Assembly: GCA_019787685.1 (NCBI GenBank)
Contig: JAHNUO010000005.1
Coordinates: 434,001-498,000, forward strand
DNA: 64,000 nucleotides
Reading direction: 5' to 3'
DNA from: Chiua virens
Lineage: Eukaryota; Basidiomycota; Agaricomycetes; Boletales; Boletaceae
In this document: piece after piece, positions 47,200 through 59,129 of the stretch
Layout of the letters: every line of letters begins with the position of its first letter
Position numbering within the stretch: the first letter of the stretch is position 1
Made by a program: the position numbers and the translations under genes
The notes under the pieces: model-generated
The model's database searches: none
What the model was told of the DNA's origin: nothing
What the model saw: the letters and a program-made list of their open reading frames with translations, nothing else

Positions 47200-47870
47200 G
47201 GTACAAAAAATCAGGAAGGATGAGGGGGTGATGAACATGATGAAGAAACTATTTATCGGGCTGGAAGGGGAGAGGGGTGGAAAGACAAGGACGCCACGTA
47301 TTCTCCAGTAGTCCGTGCGATGGACATATCGACAACGATGTTATCCCGCCGCGCCACTGGCTCACGACAGTCAGATTTCCAGATGGAGAGGCCAGGATTG
47401 AAGCTAAACCGTGGAGAAGGTTAAGTCCTACAATGACGACGACTATTAAATCAATGTGCATCCTAGCACCGTAGGCCGCCAGTCGCAGCTCCGAGTACTC
47501 TGCTTAGCTGCGGAGTCGCCGGCATCGGCACGCCTGTCTAGCACTTAGCCCCTGCAGCACAGTCACACTGATACACTATAATTTAAAAGTTAGTAGTAGG
47601 CACAGCCTGGGTGATATGTGGATCAGCTGCTATCCCATACGCGTATAAAGCACTACCAGGGGGTAAGGGTGAGGGGTGATAGGGTCGGAAAATTTATCCG
47701 AGAATCAAGAAGAACTGCAACGTGTGGTCGAAAATCAAGAACGAGCTAAAACTAAGACTCAATCGCCGGAACTTACAATATTTATTATAATAACGGAGCA
47801 AGTCGAAGTCAACGAGCGCCAGAAGTCATTACCTAATACTAAAATACGAGACACTCTTCCGGCTACTGCC

Positions 47871-49383
47871 ATGTCTGTATCAGACACTGAGGCGCGCTTA
47901 AGTACGGATGATAAGGAGTTCGTCATAGTGGAACGGTGAGTAGAATATCACCCACCAATCCGACCTCTTTTTCTGATCGCATGTGCCAGCCCAACAGCAC
48001 GCGTTGTATTACCATCCGTAGAGGGACCATGACGATGGATCCGAGTATGAATCGGCTCAGGAAGATGTAGAGGAGAACGAAGAGGATCCCCTCGAAGATC
48101 CTTCCGGATGACGCAGAGGTGCGTGATGCTACTGTCGATTCTCCTTATGGGATCCGTTACGAACGCGTACGTAGGACATCGAACTCGTACATTCCCGTGT
48201 GAGCTCGCTCGCGCCACTACAGTTGCAGCGCTTCGCGGGACACCTGAGGCGACTGTGTCTTCGACAAAACGCCATTTCCTCTCTCGATCCGGAGGTGTTT
48301 CGTCAGCTGCAGAAGCTGGAGGACTTAGATCTGTATGACAACAAGCTCAAGACCATCGATGAAGCCTTGGATGGGCTACCCTCGATGACGTGCGTCGTTG
48401 GCGTCTCTGAATAATGTGTGGACTATGCTGACGTGTGATGTTGAAAGTACGCTGGATCTCTCATTCAACTTGCTACGAAGCATACCAGATGCCCTTGCTC
48501 ATCTACCAACTCTCCAGACGGTCTATTTTGTGCAGAATCGAATATCGAAGATAACGGGTCTTGAGAGGTCCGTGTCGCTCACGAGTCTTGAACTGGGGGG
48601 TAACAGGATCAGGGTACGTTGTGGCGATTTCTCATTGTTACAATCTCTGGATGAATACTCTACAGGGCATAGAAGGACTTGACGCACTCGTCAATTTGGA
48701 GGAGCTATGGTTAGGAAAGAACAAACTTGTGAAACTCGAGGCATGTGTAATCGTCAACTGCGCGGTATTGAATTTTTACTGATAATTGTCACCAGAATCT
48801 AGGCAAGCTCAAGAAACTCAGGATTTTATCTCTCCAGTCGAATCGTATCACTAAGATTGAAAACTTGGAACAATTAGAGAACCTCGAGGAGCTGTATCTC
48901 AGTCCATAATGGTGTTGAAAGGATAGAAGGTCTGGAGCACAATGTGAGTGAGCCTTGTACGATGCAAGGCATGGTAACGAAGGTCCCTTCTTTAGACAAA
49001 GCTCAAGACGTTGGATGTTGGCACGAATTTCATCCCTGCGATTGAAAACATCTCACATTTGACATCGTTAGAGGAACTATGGGTATGCGTGTTTCCTTCA
49101 CAAGGACGTACAGCAGATGAATGTCCGTTTCTTCCAGTTGAACAATAACAAGATCCCTGATCTGAATGCGCTCGAACCGCAACTCAAGCATCTAGGATCG
49201 CTGGAGACAGTCTACCTCGAAGGAAACCCGTGTCAGCAATCGGAAGGGTGCAAACTACAGGCGGAAGATTATGCTGCATCTTCCACAAGTAAAGCAGATT
49301 GATGCTACGTATGTTCTTGTGTAGTGATTTGCTATTTTTCTCGGGATGCTGACGTGGAAATCAGATATACTAAACCGCTGTAG
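47871..49383 (+). CDS. SDS22: Protein phosphatase 1 regulatory subunit SDS22, leucine-rich repeat protein
   Basis: Nine exons: 47871-47935, 47990-48118, 48175-48389, 48448-48613, 48666-48740, 48796-48943, 48996-49082, 49138-49308, 49365-49383. An acidic N-terminus precedes about eleven 22-residue SDS22-type leucine-rich repeats such as LEDLDLYDNKLKTIDEALDG, LQTVYFVQNRISKITGLE, LEELWLGKNKLVKLENLGK and LRILSLQSNRITKIENLE, then a cap ending in ATYTKPL. It binds and helps mature PP1 for mitotic and nuclear functions. Four single extra bases (GGG 48023-48025, CC 48100-48101, CC 48904-48905, GGG 49246-49248) break the frame; removing them gives a full-length protein. Intron 5 starts with GC (48741). 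Four breaks in a gene usually essential point to sequence error. Confidence 0.92.
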
Positions 49384-49801
49384 ACTCCTATACCATGTAT
49401 TTTGGCTGGCTTATTTGTTTTTGATATGTTTAACTCAGTCATGCAACTGACTCTGTGTGTGTAATAGTCTACTATCGTGACTCGTTCGATAACTTTGAAT
49501 GTAGGTGAGAAAATTGCTTGGAATTCGTCCTTTGCAAATGTGGGTACTCATGATGGTCATGATGGCCCAGTGATAATCGATAACTCATGGAACCTAGACA
49601 AGTCCGGGCGGTTAATCATACCACACATTAAGATGATCCACCGTCACGCCACGCCACGCTCAGATTAGTAATCACTGGCAAGCAGATGCAATATCAATCG
49701 TAAGTACATGCATAGATGATTTAGTCTGGCAGTTGTAGAGTCTGTATAATTTACGGACTGTGGAGATATATCAGACATCATGATCATCGATGACACCAGC
49801 C

Positions 49802-50345
49802 TCAGTTCATCCTCACCCACAGACCGTCCTGAATCCTGGGTTAGAATCGTTGCGAGAGAAAGGACAACGTTCCGGGACACTTACCTGGACATAAAGGGAA
49901 GGGTGACTGCGGAGGATCGCCTTCTCCATACCCTTTCGACCGGGAGCCTTGGCCCACTCGGCCGGCGCAAGCGTCTGCACATCCTCCGCGAAGGAGACGG
50001 AAGAGAATGCTTGGAACAGGCGGACAAGGAAGTAAGAAATTTCGTTATATGCGAACTAGTAAGATGAATATCAGTTCAAAGGAACGGATCACAGGATGAA
50101 ACGGCTTACCTGTTGATCTAGGCAGATTCTTGGGCCAGCATTGAAGGGGACAAATATGAATGGGTTGGGTGTCAGGTACTTGTAGAGCCGTTCATCAACG
50201 AACCAATCTGGGTCGAACTCTTCCGCTGTGAATGCATGAATTAGTACGAGATACTGTAATGACAGAACAATCATTCTCACCGTCTGGACCCCAGAGATCT
50301 TTTCTGCAGTGCATGAGGAGGCACGTAATTTGATGCAGTAGAGAT
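49802..50345 (-). pseudogene. C-terminal part of a CYP63-like cytochrome P450 split by an insertion
   Basis: Minus strand: [11 protein letters not shown], an intron, [20 protein letters not shown], then the heme loop [14 protein letters not shown] with the ligand Cys but Asp in place of the usual Gly after CL. After an intron comes FAYNEISYFLVRLFQAFSS and GRKGMEKAILRSHPSLYVQ, and a last exon DGLWVRMN ending at 49802. This is exactly the part missing from the P450 at 53042-55087 on the same strand. The left boundary with inserted DNA is approximate. Confidence 0.82.
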
Positions 50346-51594
50346 AATGGCCATGGGCAGCACGGTCTTGATTGGGACGAGAGTGCGGTTGTCGATCACA
50401 ATACCTACTAGTAGTAACGTGTCAGTCTGCATGACGGAAAAATTAGGCGGGAGGACGCACTCACTCAGTTCAAACATACCATTTCTGCAAGAAAATGTAA
50501 GAGGACACATGACGAGAAAGGGCACCGACCTAGATAAGTGGTACAGCTTCATCGTCGAATTGGATGAAGAGGGGGGATGCTCGGGACAGTGCAAACGAGC
50601 GGGTGAAGAGTATATATATGTCCTTAAATGGTGGGAGGGCAACCTGGGCCAATGGTCAGAGGCAACGATGCAAATAGTTGTCGTCGAGACAGCGATTCTA
50701 GGTGAATAACATGAGCTATAATATGGATTTACCAGATGGCTGGTGATGGGAAGGCAAACCGTTATCTTGCTTTTTGAATGTACGGTGGGGATGGCCTCGT
50801 CTTTCGCGAGCCCAAGAGACGAAGATGGTGCGCCAGTGGTGTGGTCCTCGACATCAGGAAGTGTTGAAGGTGACACTGACGACGCTGGGGATGGTGTTGG
50901 GGAGAACGAACATTGGGAGTGGTGGGAAAACAGCTGGGGTGGTGATGGATACCCCTGGCCATACGACGGTGACAGGCTGGTACTTGGTGCGGCCACAAGC
51001 CTGAGGGGGTTCGCAGAGGGTGGCGGGGTGGATCACCTTTGAGGCGAGCATGAATGTTTGAACGCCGATATAAACCACTGAATGCAAAGATGAAGGAGAG
51101 CGTAGTCCACTCACCAAAGTCGTGACCCGGGGCATGTTCAGGCTGATGCGTAGGTTCTTAGTGAGTGACATAGTCCTACTATATGCTAACCAACCCCTTG
51201 GGTAGGTTCACCGGGTTCCGGAAGGCTACCCCTTCGCTACTTTCTCAGCTCGCCTTCACGACCCCTCCGAAACACCAATCTGCCACTTACAGTATGGTAG
51301 CTCAAGATATATAGGATATCGTGCTACTAATAGCGCCAAGTGAGACCGCTCCTCGTCGACCTCACGCCCGCACCTAACTGACTCATCCAAGGTGCTTCTA
51401 TACCACAGGGTGGCACTGTATGAAACACAGACCACCCAAGAGATAATTCTACCCCTGTGTAGCTCTCGCCAGGTACTAAGTTCATCAGCACACACTCACA
51501 TCAAACTAAATCTTTGAATGCGCCTCTTAGTCACCTGGCACTACATATCCCCGTTTACACCGTACCTTATCCTGGAATCATCGTCTCCCCATAG

Positions 51595-52906
51595 ATGGCT
51601 GAGAACCCCGAAATTCGAGTGCACTCTATGTTCCGACCTGACCCTCGGTCCCACAATTGGGACTGGGCCCATATTCTCAACTTTCACGTTGACTTGCTCG
51701 CCGAGATGCAGTTTACCCCAAATCCCTACAAGTGGATCCGGTATGCCACCAGCGTCGTTGTTGGTGCGCAAGGCATTCTTTCAACCGTCCCCGACTCGCC
51801 AGCCCATGGCATGCCCAACAATGAGCTGCCGGCTGCCTCCATGGATCTATATTATCATATGACTGAAGAAGAAAGGAATGCAATGGTGCCAATCGACCTC
51901 GACATGGAGAAAAGGACAGGATACACTAGCGTTGCGTCACTTGGGAAAAGCTCATTCAGCCGTCAGGTTAGAGATCGGGACGGAACATGCGTTTTGACAG
52001 GCATGCGTACTATTGAAGCTGCACATCTCCTGCAACATGGCAAAGGGGATGATGTGCGTATTCGTTATTTGAGATTACTGAATTCCTTACTCACTGGGCG
52101 CAGTATATCGCGCAATTTACCAGCCATCGAAGTCGTGACCAAGCGGGGACCGATCTAGTGAATGAGATCGACAGTGTACGGAATGGTATCCTTTTAAACC
52201 CAACCGGTCATGTTAATTTTGGGAAAAACTTTGCATTCCTGGTCGTACGCAATGCGTTCATCTTGTCTAGCAACTGATATTTGACCGTTTTTATGATTAG
52301 ACCCCTAATTTCGCCATGACCAGTGCTGATGTTGACCCGTCGTCACCTCCGGAAAGAAAACTATGCACTGCCCACGTTTTTGAACCTGGTGGAGAAGAAT
52401 ATTTTGGCGATCGAACTGTTCCTCCAGGCTCACTAGTCCGGATGCCCACTCTGGATTCTGGTCATTACGCAGATTGGCCCCCGGATATTCTTTTTGATGC
52501 CGTCTATGGTGGAGCTATGCTTCACCATTTTAGCACTCCGGCGCTGCGGGAGAGTTGTAAAGGGTGGAAGTCCTACTTCTATGATGACGATGAAGGGACT
52601 GAGGGCGGACCAGAAGAAACTGATGAAGCACCCCAGGAGGAGCAAGCTGAACCGAGCAAAAGGAACGCAGAACAAAATATCGAACGTGAAAATCGTATTG
52701 CCAAACATCGTGCAAGATATGAAGACAGTGCAGACACTGTCTTCGACGACCTTATGATTTTGCCATATATCTTTATGCCGCCGGAGAAGGTAAAGGCCTT
52801 TTTGAGGGAAGCTCGGGAGAAAAGGCAGGAGACCGAGCAGAGGCAATTGGAAGAGAAGGTTTTGGATTGGACGAAATCAGTCACACCGGCAGATGTGTGC
52901 CCGTGA
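51595..52906 (+). CDS. HNH-endonuclease-domain protein, agaricomycete family, 401 aa
   Basis: Three exons (51595-52053, 52104-52244, 52301-52906) join in frame. An N-terminal region (MAENPEIRVHSMFRPDP, IRYATSVVVGAQGILSTVPD) precedes the nuclease core: SRQVRDRDGTCVLTGM, EAAHLLQHGKGDD, IAQFTSHRSRD, then NEIDSVRNGILLNPTGHVNFGKN and FAFLVTPNFAMTSADV, the His and Asn pattern of HNH proteins. The tail is acidic and coiled (AEQNIERENRIAKHRARYED, KVKAFLREAREKRQETEQRQ). The family is abundant in agaricomycetes with unknown role. The gene is intact and sits, in opposite orientation, inside an interrupted P450 gene. Confidence 0.87.
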
Positions 52907-53041
52907 TGCGTACTGACTGTGTATCAATTCAGCATATAATGTAGTCTCCCGACTACACTCGACTCAGGCGACCGAATAAACAGAGCTTGTCGCCTTGTCT
53001 CAGCTTGGTAAATTCTGATTGACATCAATCATGCCTCACCG

Positions 53042-55087
53042 TGTGTTGGCGGGAACATAGATAGGTGTTCCTCCCTTTCCAGCGGGTAATACCACTGGTG
53101 CGGTGCCTGTTCTGAGGATGAATGCCATAGATAGAATCAACAAATTCAGTAAACCCAGCGAGCCTCACCTTTCATTGAATGGACTAGGACACGAATCGAT
53201 TAACATTCTTCCTCCGGATGTGGAGACGAAGCAGACTCGCACAGGAGGATATAATCGCAATGTTTCTTCATTCACCCCGTGAGTCAAGCACGTAGTTAAA
53301 CGAATTAATATGACATACCGTTGACGACCGCTTTCAAATATTTCATCTCGCGGAAGTCTTCCGACGTGGGACTCATTGTGCTGCCCACCACAGTTAGGAT
53401 CTCTTCACGAAGTTTTTTGAGAATGTTAGGATGCTGGGACAACATCCAGACGGCAAATGTAAGCGTGCCTGCAGTCTATTACATCCAAAGTATGAACACA
53501 ACAAACACGAGTTATCCACGAAATATATTTGCTCACCGTATCCCGACCAGCAATCATGATATTCAAGATCTCGTCCCTGATGACGCTAATATCTGCCGCA
53601 TCGATAAATACGAAGTCGAAAATGCATACTTGACGACGAAGCACTCACCTTCCGTGTGATTGACAAGATGGTCGAGCAACGTTTCTCCTTCCAAAACCTC
53701 CTTCCCCTCACTTTTCTCGGGCGTAAAACCAGCCTCTTTCATCTCCTTCTTCTTTGCCAATCCTCTTCCAAGATTGGGTCGATAAATTTCTGGCAAACAT
53801 GCATGTGCTTCTTAACACGATCGCTCCAGAATTCAAACAAACGCCAACAACGCCCAAGGCGTTCCCGGTAAGCAGTGAGTGATTGAGCTTCGATGAACGC
53901 ATGAGCAAACTGATTTTCAGGGTGACTCTGAACCTCGATGTTTGAGGAAAGTGGTGACTTTGGTGGATAGACTAGACCAGCAGAGAGAGAGCAGACGTCT
54001 TTCCCGAACAAGAAGTCCGTCGCCGAGTCTAGCGTAAATCGCGATATCATATCCTATTGCGACAGTGAGTTGATATAACCAAGTAGAGGACACTTTGGAT
54101 CCGTACCTGGAAATCGACCGGATATCCTTGTTTGAGTCTGGCTTTTAGTTGCCCGGATGGCGTCGTCGGCGTGCTTTTCGAATATTTCGAAATCGCTGAT
54201 GCGATCCCTAGTCAAGAATGGGCGAGTCATCGAGCAATGGAACATAATAGATCATTCAATATGAAATCAGGTCAAAACCAGTCTGTTAGCGCACTTCCAT
54301 ATATCCCCTTGAAGACATCAATGAAGATATTTAGACCGAAGTAAGAATGTATTCTCACCATTCGAATTGAATACGCCAGTTCCAAGCAGGGACTTTGAGA
54401 TTTCGTACGAAAGTGGCCCTACAATGCCCTCTCAGAGGTCGAGTAACGCCAACGCTCAGGGAATGGCTTACCTTTCACAAACGAATTGAATTGGGTCGCC
54501 AAGATCGCCTAGCTCTATTCGTGAGAAGAAGAATGTACTTCAAGAGTGGCAGCGCACTTGCCTTGATATGCTCAGGCTCTGTGGTGACAAACTACCGGTG
54601 CCCCTGACTGATAAGTAACAGAAGCCCCTTCCCTCAAGACTGGACGTACACTGCTTTCCCCAAGGATTCTTAGCGTAAACGCATTCCCATTCTCCTTGCG
54701 CTGTTGTTCGAGTACTTCCCCTGAACGAGTACGAAGGTGCTAATGAGCAATCATCGGAACCACCAGTCAAAGTGATATTGGCATACCGAGGCATCCACCC
54801 CTAAAGTTGTTGAGACTTGAGAAGAGTAGATCCAGGCCACCTCGCCACTTCCTGTGTACCTGGGGAGCTAGGATGGCACCATTCATCGTAGCATTGCGCC
54901 GATTGCGATAGTCTACATACCAGACGCTACAAGCGGCGGAAAGAGGAAGTGATGCGATACAGAGACACGGCTGGAACCAAAAGGTATGGAGACATTGTAG
55001 AACGTCTCCGCACAAAGTGAGAACCGGCAACAGGACTATGTGTGGCGCATTCACGATGGTGAACACGATGCCGGGTGAAAGTTCCAT
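53042..55087 (-). pseudogene. N-terminal and middle parts of a CYP63-like cytochrome P450
   Basis: From ATG at 55087 (MELSPGIVFTIVNAP) a membrane anchor leads to KWRGGLDLLFSSLNNFRGG. Spliced exons then give GNAFTLRILGES, TTEPEHIKAILATQFNSF, KSLLGTGVFNSNG, SMTRPFLTRDRISDFEIFEK, FTLDSATDFLFGKDV, the I-helix EILNIMIAGRDT, and the ExxR segment ETLRLYPPV, ending near IYVPANTR at 53042. The pattern matches fungal CYP63 alkane/xenobiotic hydroxylases of the ER membrane. An extra base at 54140-54141 and a missing base near 53770 break frames, and the WKFHR segment before SMTRPF is lost. The heme-binding end lies 2.7 kb away at 49802-50345. One intron (after EHIK) starts with GC. Confidence 0.85.
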
Positions 55088-55605
55088 GTCGTACCGTCCT
55101 GAAAAAACTACAGACAGGCACTTCATAGCCCCTCTCATAACGTACTACATCCATTAGGGGCATCGGTCGGTGACCGGTTACTAGCGACCTCTTAAAGCGT
55201 TGACCAATAGATTGCTCCAGCCGGTAATTCATCTGGGCTGTTGTTACTACAGTGCTTGTCGGCCCGTACTGTTTTGCTGGTTTCGCCGTTGATGTTGAAG
55301 TTTACGCGCGCCTCCAAACCGATTATCGAATCCAAAGTACTGTGACAGCCTAGTGTGACGAGTTGTCACACGACTAGAAGAGTCCGTAGAAATACTTGGA
55401 AATCAATTCCGAGGGATCTGGGGGAATACAAACGGGAGATTATACGATTCCAGCAGCCCATGTATCCAGATCGAGTATAGCCCAGCGTCAGCCTCTTCTT
55501 CGCCTCGCCTCACAGCCACCGTGACCAGCACTGCCATCGTTTAGATAGCGTGGGTAAGGAGTATACTTTGTCATTGCGCTAAGATAGATACCCAGGCAAG
55601 TCTCG
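55088..55605. other. Divergent intergenic region
   Basis: Lies between the P450 start and the CCDC174 start. No gene or repeat recognised. Confidence 0.5.
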
Positions 55606-57040
55606 ATGCCGCCAAGCGACAAGGCGAAAGCTTCAGGCGTCAGTGTCACTTCTTTCTTTGATCTCAAAGCAGAATTAGCAAAAAAGTCGGACGAGTTTGC
55701 GAGGACGAAAGCAGCGGGTGGTCCCAAGTATGTACCAGGTGAAGGGCGAACGCGGTCAGGCAAGGTACGTATTCATTCCGTGTTCGTCGCCCATGGAGGA
55801 ACGCTGACGTTTTAACATGCGGCATGTTGTAGAAACCGACCGTATGGACGCAATCGAATAAAGGTGTCCATGATCGAGCGGCGCGCGACGTGGAGCTCGA
55901 AGCAGTGAGCAAGGTGACAGTCGAATCCGCACGGGCGGCGCTGGAACGCAAGGCTAAGGTGTACGACAAGTTGATGAAGGGAAAGTCGGGCGGGCTGAAC
56001 GAGAAGCAGTACGAGGCACTCTTGGTTGACGTGCGTTACCCACTTTTTCATTCCTTATTGAGTGGAATGAGTTCTTACGTGGATGGACTAGTTTGATCTG
56101 AAGGGGGTTGATCATTACGAGTCGGACAGTGAAGATGTAGACGAGTCGTTGACTATTCCCACTAAACCGAACGAGGGAGAGGTGAGTCTCTTTGACCAAT
56201 TCCGGGTGTATGATGTTAATGTGGTTCGTAGGACGACCCTATCATCGAATACGAAGACGAGTTTGGGCGGTTGCGGACAAGCAGACGCTCAGAAGTGCCA
56301 CGCCATCTTCTATCCAAATCACAAGACGAGGAAGAACATGTGGACGACTCGTGAGTCATTTACGTTTTCTTCTTGAACTGGGCCTCACATGAGTGTCGTG
56401 TACGACAGGGACGTTATTTGTGCGTATATGCGTAGAAAACGGGCTTCTGTGCCACTGACTGTTCTTCGTAGACAATCCTGTCAATTTTTTCCCTGTATAC
56501 GAACCTTCCGCTGAACGCGTCAAGGCTGTGCAAGAGGAATTCGCAGAGGAAAATAACCCTCTTGCCTCGCATTACGATGCTTCAAGGGAAGTACGTGCAA
56601 AGGGTGCTGCATTCTACCAATTCTCTGGAGAGGAAGAAATGAGGAAGAAGCAAATGGAGGAGCTAAGAACTGCGCGTGAAGAGACGAAGAAGACACGAGA
56701 GGACCTTGGAGCGAATGACGTGCGACCAGGTGAAGTAGAAGGTATGCGTGAGGAGAGCGGATCGTCTACGAGTCGTGCACTGGAAAAGCGGAAGCGAGAT
56801 ATCGAGCAGCGACGTGCTTTATTGGAAGCGAAGCGTCGAAAGACGAAGACGACACCGAATGAGGCCACGAGTTCAGCGACACCTCCGTCTACGTTCGTGG
56901 CCGGTGATCCGTTTGCGGCACCGGAGAAGAAAGCCACGTCGCAGACGCCCGAAGTTGTAGAAACGCGTCCTACAAATAACTACTCCGACGCCGATACATT
57001 CCTGGCTCAACTAGAGCAGGATATGCTCAAAAAGCGATAG
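55606..57040 (+). CDS. CCDC174-family coiled-coil nuclear protein (DUF4078), 381 aa
   Basis: Six exons: 55606-55764, 55833-56030, 56092-56181, 56232-56350, 56409-56419, 56472-57040, all in frame. The N-terminus (SFFDLKAELAKKSDEFARTK, KYDKLMKGKSGG) and YEDEFGRLR, NPVNFFPVYEP, then FYQFSGEEEMRKKQMEELRT fit the CCDC174/DUF4078 family, which in animals joins exon-junction and spliceosome-linked complexes. The C-terminal third is basic, coiled and disordered (EKRKRDIEQRRALLEAKRRK). Exon 5 is only 11 nt, an unusually small micro-exon; without it the frame fails. No indel is needed anywhere. Confidence 0.88.
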
Positions 57041-57150
57041 GGCATTTGGTAGGATCTGGTACCGACATGGCAAGTGTTCTAGGATTCTCGCTATGCCTAT
57101 CTAGACTGAAACAAGTTTTCTCGCTTCCAACACTAGCTTCTCTGGACATC

Positions 57151-58145
57151 TCAACGAAAATCGGCCACTTGCCTGCTTGTACTCGACCACCAAAACATCT
57201 CCCTCTGATACCTCCCCTTTAACGGCTCTTTCTCTGAAACCACATCATCCATGAAACTCTTTGCGGCCTCGAGGACATCGATAGCTGGCTTCATCGCTGT
57301 GGCATGCCCACAGTTTATTTGAACCTGGCCGGCATTGGGTTGCCTTCGGACGAAGGACAACAACTTGTCGATGGTGGAAAACCAGATTGGAATTGAACCT
57401 TCCTCGGGGAATATGATGGGATCGTCCTCGTAGAGGGTATCTCCGACGTACAGCATGCTTTCTTTCGCATCCCATAATGCCAGTTCGTCTGGTGTATGAC
57501 CAGGGGTATGCAAGACGGTGACGCCTAGGGGTACCCGTACATTACCGCGGGTTGCTGATATGGAATGCAGATGGGGAACAAGGTCGGGTCTGTACGATGG
57601 TATGCGAACACCCAATTTGTCGCAGAGCGAATGATGAGGCAAGTTTTTGGGCGAGACAAAGGCAGGATCATAACCTGAACATAGAACGGGACTGTCGACT
57701 GCAAACGCCCCAACCCCAACTGTTTTGCATCATATGAGGTGTATGATATTTGGAAGATGAAAGTACACGTACGGATGTGGTCGTAGTGACAGTGACTCAA
57801 GACTACGACATACGACAACTTTCCATCTGGATTGAGAGGCATCCCCGCGTTATCGTCTACAGGGACCGTCTCGATAAACGTGCGCAGATCTTTGAGGGCA
57901 ATGTCAGGGTTGTCTGTCCTCCCGCCACATCCCGTATCAAGTAGGAGGATGGTTCGTGCGACGGGCACGATCTTGGCATAGATAAAGGGATGCTCCACCC
58001 AGATATCATCCCATTCTGTGATGAGGAACGTGCTATTGGTGAGACGGCGTGCTTTGAATGCAGGGGGATGGGCTCCGGATGCTGAAGTCCGAGTGATTGA
58101 AGCTTGAGTTTGGGCTGTGTTGTGCTCATCGAGGTATCTACACAT
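57151..58145 (-). CDS. Metallo-beta-lactamase-fold hydrolase, 313 aa
   Basis: Two exons (58145-57773 and 57719-57151). The zinc ligands are clear: SHCHYDHI (HxHxDH), HTPGHTPDELALW, YVGDTLYED and INCGHAT. The start MCRYLDEHNTAQ leads to RRLTNSTFLITEWDDIW and LLLDTGCGG, where the first strands of the fold lie. No targeting signal is visible. The substrate class (thioester, lactone or phosphodiester) cannot be set. The 3' end faces the 3' end of CCDC174 with about 110 nt between. Confidence 0.92.
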
Positions 58146-58466
58146 GATGGACTAGAACGATCGACGGACCACTGCATGCCAGTGGGAGTTTCTAGGAATC
58201 CGGATTAATTGCGGCCTGACTTCCTGAAGACTCCCATGTGCATCTGGTACAAGGTGGGAATCAACAGCGTGTCTATGAGATCACGAGGTCTATATCTTCC
58301 TACAGGGATAACTAGTAGATTCAAAACCTCAAACCTACAGGCAACGATGAGAAACCAACACCGCGATCTCCCCTAGGCAAGACCGATACTTACTCTGAAA
58401 ACCTATTGATTGACGCGACCATCGAATGTCACCTTGTCAGAGGATAGCGATCAACCTCTGACGCTG

Positions 58467-58773
58467 TCAACCCCCCGAGACGGGACAGATCACAGCAACC
58501 TCTTCCCCGCCGTACAAAAATACCGACGTCACCTCTGACTCGGGTATCATCTCCGCATTTACGCTCCACTGACTGGTTTCGAGGACCTTGTCCAAGCCTG
58601 TTTTAGGGTGTAACGAGGCGAGGAGGGCGGGTAGGGATGCGAGCGGGAAGGGTTCGGGTGATGAGGACGCGGATTGATCGGCGACGGCAGGTAGAGCTGA
58701 TCTTTTGCTCAAAGAGACCTGTAGACGTCGATGCCGCTGCAAAGTAGAGAACGGTGATGTGACGAGCCGCCAT
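58467..58773 (-). CDS. Molybdopterin synthase small subunit (MoaD/MOCS2A), about 101 aa
   Basis: From ATG at 58773 the protein begins AARHITVLYFAAASTSTGL, the first strand and helix of the ubiquitin-like MoaD fold. It continues PLASLPALLASLHPKTGLDK and VLETSQWSVNAEM, and ends GGEEVAVICPVSGG, with the C-terminal Gly-Gly that is thiocarboxylated to carry sulfur for molybdenum cofactor synthesis. One extra base in the AAA at 58711-58713 (TTT on the coding strand) breaks the frame after STGL; removing it gives a normal-length single-exon protein. The call rests on the typical start and the GG end. Confidence 0.87.
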
Positions 58774-59129
58774 CGGTGGAGATGGCACGATCGATAGATC
58801 AAGCGAACCCACGCAGCGCCATACAAATCAATTGCACTGAGATTAACACCATGTGGATAAAACACTAGACTCGGGCTTTCCAGGCCGTCTGTAGCGGTGC
58901 CTTGTTGCACGGGCCGTATGTACAAAAGTCTACATACTTGTCCTTGACTGCGGATTCGGATTCCGACTCTATAAGTTGGACTCAGCACTTGGTGACAAAA
59001 CGTCGAAGCTGCCCTCACAAGGACTCCCATTTACCATCTCGGAAGACCACACGTAAAAATAGCAGGTTCGTGCTGTTACATTATCCGACGGTAGCGGTCT
59101 AACACGTTTCCATGCCACGCAGATAGATC

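Noticed and set aside
50277..50996. 239-codon minus-strand frame beside the P450 end
   Set aside because: Ser/Pro/His-rich text without domain marks; its last part overlaps the P450 exon in another frame. A second frame at 50854-51171 is equally unconvincing. A real small gene cannot be fully excluded.
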